A DNA stretch of 8,778 bases from an uncultured Candidatus Competibacteraceae bacterium (GTDB lineage: Bacteria; Pseudomonadota; Gammaproteobacteria; Competibacterales; Competibacteraceae): positions 1 through 8,778 of the forward strand of contig CALMNY010000311.1 in the NCBI GenBank assembly GCA_937872125.1. Reading direction: 5' to 3'. The stretch's first letter is position 1. The number at the start of each line of letters is the position of its first letter. Below the pieces are notes generated by a model. The model was not told the origin of the DNA. It was given only the letters and a program-made list of their open reading frames with translations, and made no database searches. The position numbers and the translations under genes were made by a program. Positions 6,733-8,778 of the stretch are shown one piece after another.

Positions 6733-7923
6733 GAACAGCTTGAAAATATAGCCCAGCACCGCAGTCGCTGACCCCAGAACGGCGACCACCGCCAACCCCA
6801 ACGCCAAGGTAGCGCGCGAGGCCGCCGGCCCACCCCCTTGATCTGCAAGGTTGCGCGAAGCCTGTTGCACAGCACGTTCGGCGGTTTCCCGGGCAATCGT
6901 TTCGATGACCGGCTGAATCCCCGAGCGAACTGTCTGAATGATCTGCTGCTTGAACTCCTGGGTGTTGGTGATCTCCGTGAGCGTCTCCCGGCTCTTGGCG
7001 CTGACCTGCTCCTCGAGTTCCTTGAGCAATTCTTCGCGATTGATTCCCAGACCACGAGCGACGTTCCGCTGGGAAACGCCCTCGCTGACCTCGCGGGCGG
7101 CCTGTTCAGCCACAGCCCGGGCGCTTTCCTGCGCCGCAGTGCGCGCAGTTTTCTCGGCCGTGCCGCGAGCGATCTCTGTGGCGACCTGCTTGGCGGCTTC
7201 CTGCGCCGCCCGCACCGCGGCGTGCGCCGCGCGTCGGCCAATGTCCTCGGCTACGCCGCGCGCCGTTTGCAGCGCAATTTCGCGCGTCAGGTTGGGCACC
7301 AGTTCCTGGATGATGTCGCGCGACACCTTATCAGCGGCCGCCCAGGCTGCGCGTTCGGCGATTTGCTCGACTGCGCCGGTAGAAATCGCCCCCACCTCGG
7401 CAGCAGCCTCGGCGGGCGCGGTGATCGGAGCCGTCGTCGGAGGTGGCGCCACTGGCGCAGCGGGGCGAGACGGCGGGGCCTTTTCGACCACGGTCGGTTT
7501 GGGAATAACTGGCGCTGGAGGAGTAACAGGCTTTTCCACTGCGATAGCCGCAACGCCGGCGCCCACAGTGCGCAACACCTCATTCAACTGTTCCGGCGTA
7601 TAGGGCTTGGACAGAAACCCGACCGCGCCGCTTTCCCGAGCGTCCCGTTTATCCTCATCGGTGGCGTTGGCAGAGCACATGACGATGGGGGGCGATCCCT
7701 GGAGCTTCTGGCTGGTGACGGTTCGGCTGGTCTCGAACCCATCCATGCCAGGCATCATGACATCCATAAAGATAATGTCGGGTTTCTTGGTCTCCAGATA
7801 TTTGATGCACTCCTCCCCTGATCCCACCCAATCAACATCAATGCTGCGCTCAACCAACAGCTTGCGCAGGGTTAAGTGGGCAACCCTGGAATCATCCACG
7901 ACCAGCGCCTTTTTGATGTTCAT
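6730..7923 (-). CDS. CheY-like receiver with Ala-rich helical region and C-terminal membrane anchor
   Basis: A 397-residue protein. Residues 1-120 are a complete receiver domain: acidic pair D10-D11, phosphoacceptor D54 in FMDVMMPGMDG, S84 in the Thr/Ser switch position, F103, and K106 in SKPYTPE. Residues about 131-170 are a Pro/Ala-rich flexible linker. Residues about 180-285 are very Ala-rich and charged, with Ala recurring at roughly 4- and 11-residue spacing, suggesting a long amphipathic helix or coiled coil. The motif IARGTAEK (251-258) recurs as IARETAER (343-350). Residues about 371-391 are one hydrophobic segment ending three residues before the C-terminus (KLF), so the protein is probably tail-anchored with the receiver in the cytoplasm. 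There is no DNA-binding or enzymatic output domain. The start is ATG with AGGAGG (7929-7934) 5 nt upstream. The stop codon lies within the end of the 106-bp element. No cognate kinase is in the window. The receiver call is firm; the role of the rest is unknown. Confidence 0.94.
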   Translation of the reverse strand: MNIKKALVVDDSRVAHLTLRKLLVERSIDVDWVGSGEECIKYLETKKPDIIFMDVMMPGMDGFETSRTVTSQKLQGSPPIVMCSANATDEDKRDARESGAVGFLSKPYTPEQLNEVLRTVGAGVAAIAVEKPVTPPAPVIPKPTVVEKAPPSRPAAPVAPPPTTAPITAPAEAAAEVGAISTGAVEQIAERAAWAAADKVSRDIIQELVPNLTREIALQTARGVAEDIGRRAAHAAVRAAQEAAKQVATEIARGTAEKTARTAAQESARAVAEQAAREVSEGVSQRNVARGLGINREELLKELEEQVSAKSRETLTEITNTQEFKQQIIQTVRSGIQPVIETIARETAERAVQQASRNLADQGGGPAASRATLALGLAVVAVLGSATAVLGYIFKLF

Positions 7924-7928
7924 GCCCG

Positions 7929-7934
7929 CCTCCT
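7929..7934 (-). promoter_or_regulatory. Strong Shine-Dalgarno for the tail-anchored receiver gene
   Basis: On the minus strand AGGAGG, a perfect anti-16S match, lies 5 nt before the ATG at 7923. It fixes the start and suggests high translation, unlike the weak sites of the other genes here. Confidence 0.7.
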
Positions 7935-7954
7935 AGTCCTGGGGTATGAGAATC

Positions 7955-7980
7955 TTATGAGTTTCCAAGCTGATACTTTA
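7955..7980 (-). promoter_or_regulatory. Possible FliA (sigma-28)-like promoter for the receiver gene
   Basis: Read on the minus strand, TAAAGTAT (7980-7973) is followed after 10 nt by ACTCATAA (7962-7955). The flagellar/chemotaxis sigma factor recognises TAAAGTTT, an 11-nt gap and GCCGATAA. The -35 differs at one base. The -10 keeps the ATAA core but matches only 5 of 8. The gap is one base short. Transcription would begin roughly 25 nt before the start codon, which is reasonable. A sigma-70 promoter is not obvious here either. Confidence 0.25.
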
Positions 7981-7994
7981 GGCTAAATTCACCC

Positions 7995-8018
7995 AAACTG
8001 CGCGCGCCGCGCCAGTTT
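7995..8018 (-). terminator. GC-rich hairpin after secF, probable terminator
   Basis: AAACTG (7995-8000) and CAGTTT (8013-8018) are perfect inverted repeats enclosing an alternating CG core that extends the stem by about four pairs with one bulge. On the minus strand this lies 13 nt after the secF stop and ends in TTT, followed by GGGTGAATTT. The U tract is short, so termination may be partial. It would separate secF from the receiver gene. Confidence 0.45.
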
Positions 8019-8031
8019 CCCACAAACCGCT

Positions 8032-8778
8032 TCAGGGCCGGTCGTCCGCCGTCTCCTTAGCCCGCGGCAACAAATCCTCGCGGCTGACGCCCAGATACAG
8101 CGCGGTGGCGCTGGCGATGTAAATCGAAGAATACGTGCCGACCAAGATGCCGACGATCATGGCGATGGAGAAGCCGTGCATCACCACGCCGCCCAGGAAA
8201 TACAGCACGATGACCGACAACAGGGTGGCCACGCTGGTCATGATGGTGCGCGACAGCGTCTCATTGATCGAAGCATTCATGATTTCCATCGCCGAACCCT
8301 TGCGCCGCTTGCGAAAATTTTCGCGGATGCGGTCCAGCACCACCACCGTGTCGTTGACCGAGTAGCCGATCACTGCCAGCACCGCCGCCAGCACCGTCAG
8401 GTCAAACTCGATCTGGAACAGCGAAAACCAGCCGACCGTGAAAATCACGTCGTGGACGGTGGCGGCGATGGTACCGACCGCCAACCGCCATTCGAAGCGG
8501 AACATGACGTAGAGCAGGATACCGGCCAGCGCCCCCAGCGCCGCCAGCCCGCCCTGCTCGACCAGCTCCTGACCGACCTGCGGCCCGACGAACTCCGCCC
8601 GCGCCAGCGTCGCTCCGGCGCCACCCTCCGCGCCCTGCAGGGCGTGCAGCACATCGTTGCTCAGGGTGGCGGCGTTGCCCTGTTCGCGGGGCGGGATGCG
8701 GATCAGCACGTCGCGCGCGGTGCCGAAGTGCTGCGTCTGGGCATCACCGAATCCGGCCCTGGCCAGGGTTTCGCGGAC
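8032..8778 (-). CDS. secF: Protein translocase subunit SecF (partial, N-terminus outside window)
   Basis: The last 248 residues of SecF, open through the window edge. SecF forms an inner-membrane complex with SecD (and YajC) that uses the proton gradient to help SecYEG/SecA release exported proteins. Seen here: the end of the first periplasmic domain, with VLIRIPP and EFVGPQVGQEL; then five membrane segments, including RFEWRLAVGTIAATVHDVIF and the signature VLAVIGYSVNDTVVVLDRIRENFRK; then SINETLSRTIMTS; and a final segment ending in ALYLGVSREDLLP. Full-length proteobacterial SecF is a little over 300 residues, so about 60 residues with the first membrane segment are missing. An apparent start at 8709 is an internal GTG codon (Val), because the coding frame continues upstream to 8778. 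SecF usually ends a yajC-secD-secF operon, which agrees with the hairpin after it. Confidence 0.97.
   Translation of the reverse strand, partial: VRETLARAGFGDAQTQHFGTARDVLIRIPPREQGNAATLSNDVLHALQGAEGGAGATLARAEFVGPQVGQELVEQGGLAALGALAGILLYVMFRFEWRLAVGTIAATVHDVIFTVGWFSLFQIEFDLTVLAAVLAVIGYSVNDTVVVLDRIRENFRKRRKGSAMEIMNASINETLSRTIMTSVATLLSVIVLYFLGGVVMHGFSIAMIVGILVGTYSSIYIASATALYLGVSREDLLPRAKETADDRP

Noticed and set aside
7140..7290. Repetitive GC-rich DNA that might be a tandem repeat or CRISPR-like array
   Set aside because: The similarity comes from repeated Ala/Arg/Glu codons in the receiver protein. No repeat unit of fixed length with spacers is present.
6838..7821. 327-residue plus-strand frame opposite the receiver gene
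   Set aside because: It is a mirror of the Ala-rich coding region, with Arg/Gly/Leu-rich sequence and no domain. The minus strand has a complete receiver domain and a perfect ribosome site.
8445..8709. secF start at the GTG at 8709, or a separate small frame at 8445-8654
   Set aside because: The SecF frame stays open to the window edge with family-like sequence before 8709. The small frame is an Arg/Ser-rich shadow in another frame.

Overview
The window looks like a chromosomal segment of a GC-rich proteobacterium, most likely a gammaproteobacterium. The reasons are a SecF C-terminal region with the usual signature, a multi-PAS GGDEF-EAL protein, a HAD-UbiA fusion beside a DprE1-like oxidase, and GC-ending codons in the main genes. 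A Competibacteraceae-like host is a guess from general gene style and has not been tested. There are five complete protein genes and one gene cut by the window edge. I saw no rRNA, tRNA, CRISPR array or transposase gene.

Layout. Positions 1-602 are visibly AT-richer than what follows and carry a DUF29 protein with a GTG start. Positions 644-3396 hold a two-gene operon: a HAD phosphatase fused to a UbiA-family prenyl-phosphate phosphoribosyltransferase, then a DprE1-like FAD oxidase. Together they look like most of the polyprenyl-phosphoryl-ribose to arabinose epimerisation route, but the usual third partner, the DprE2-like reductase, is not in the window. Positions 3397-3597 are an AT-rich intergenic stretch with inverted repeats and a plausible extended -10 promoter. 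A possible 20-codon leader peptide (3598-3660) overlaps the start of a 988-residue protein with four PAS domains, GGDEF and EAL (3657-6623). The catalytic residues of both output domains appear intact.

The gap between this gene and the next is almost exactly filled by a palindromic element of about 106 bp (6627-6732). It has 12-bp terminal inverted repeats, TA at both ends and an internal 12-bp hairpin, like a MITE or REP-type repeat. Its right end supplies the stop codon of the convergent gene. That gene (6730-7923, minus) encodes an unusual CheY-like receiver joined by a Pro-rich linker to a long Ala-rich helical region and a C-terminal transmembrane anchor. Upstream of it on the same strand is secF (8032-8778, minus), whose N-terminal part lies outside the window.

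How the genes work together. The HAD-UbiA and DprE1-like proteins almost certainly share a lipid-linked pentose pathway. The c-di-GMP enzyme and the tail-anchored receiver are both signalling proteins in convergent orientation, but nothing in the sequence proves a link. SecF is housekeeping protein export. The least ordinary items are the tail-anchored receiver, the 106-bp inverted-repeat element and the coupled leader peptide.
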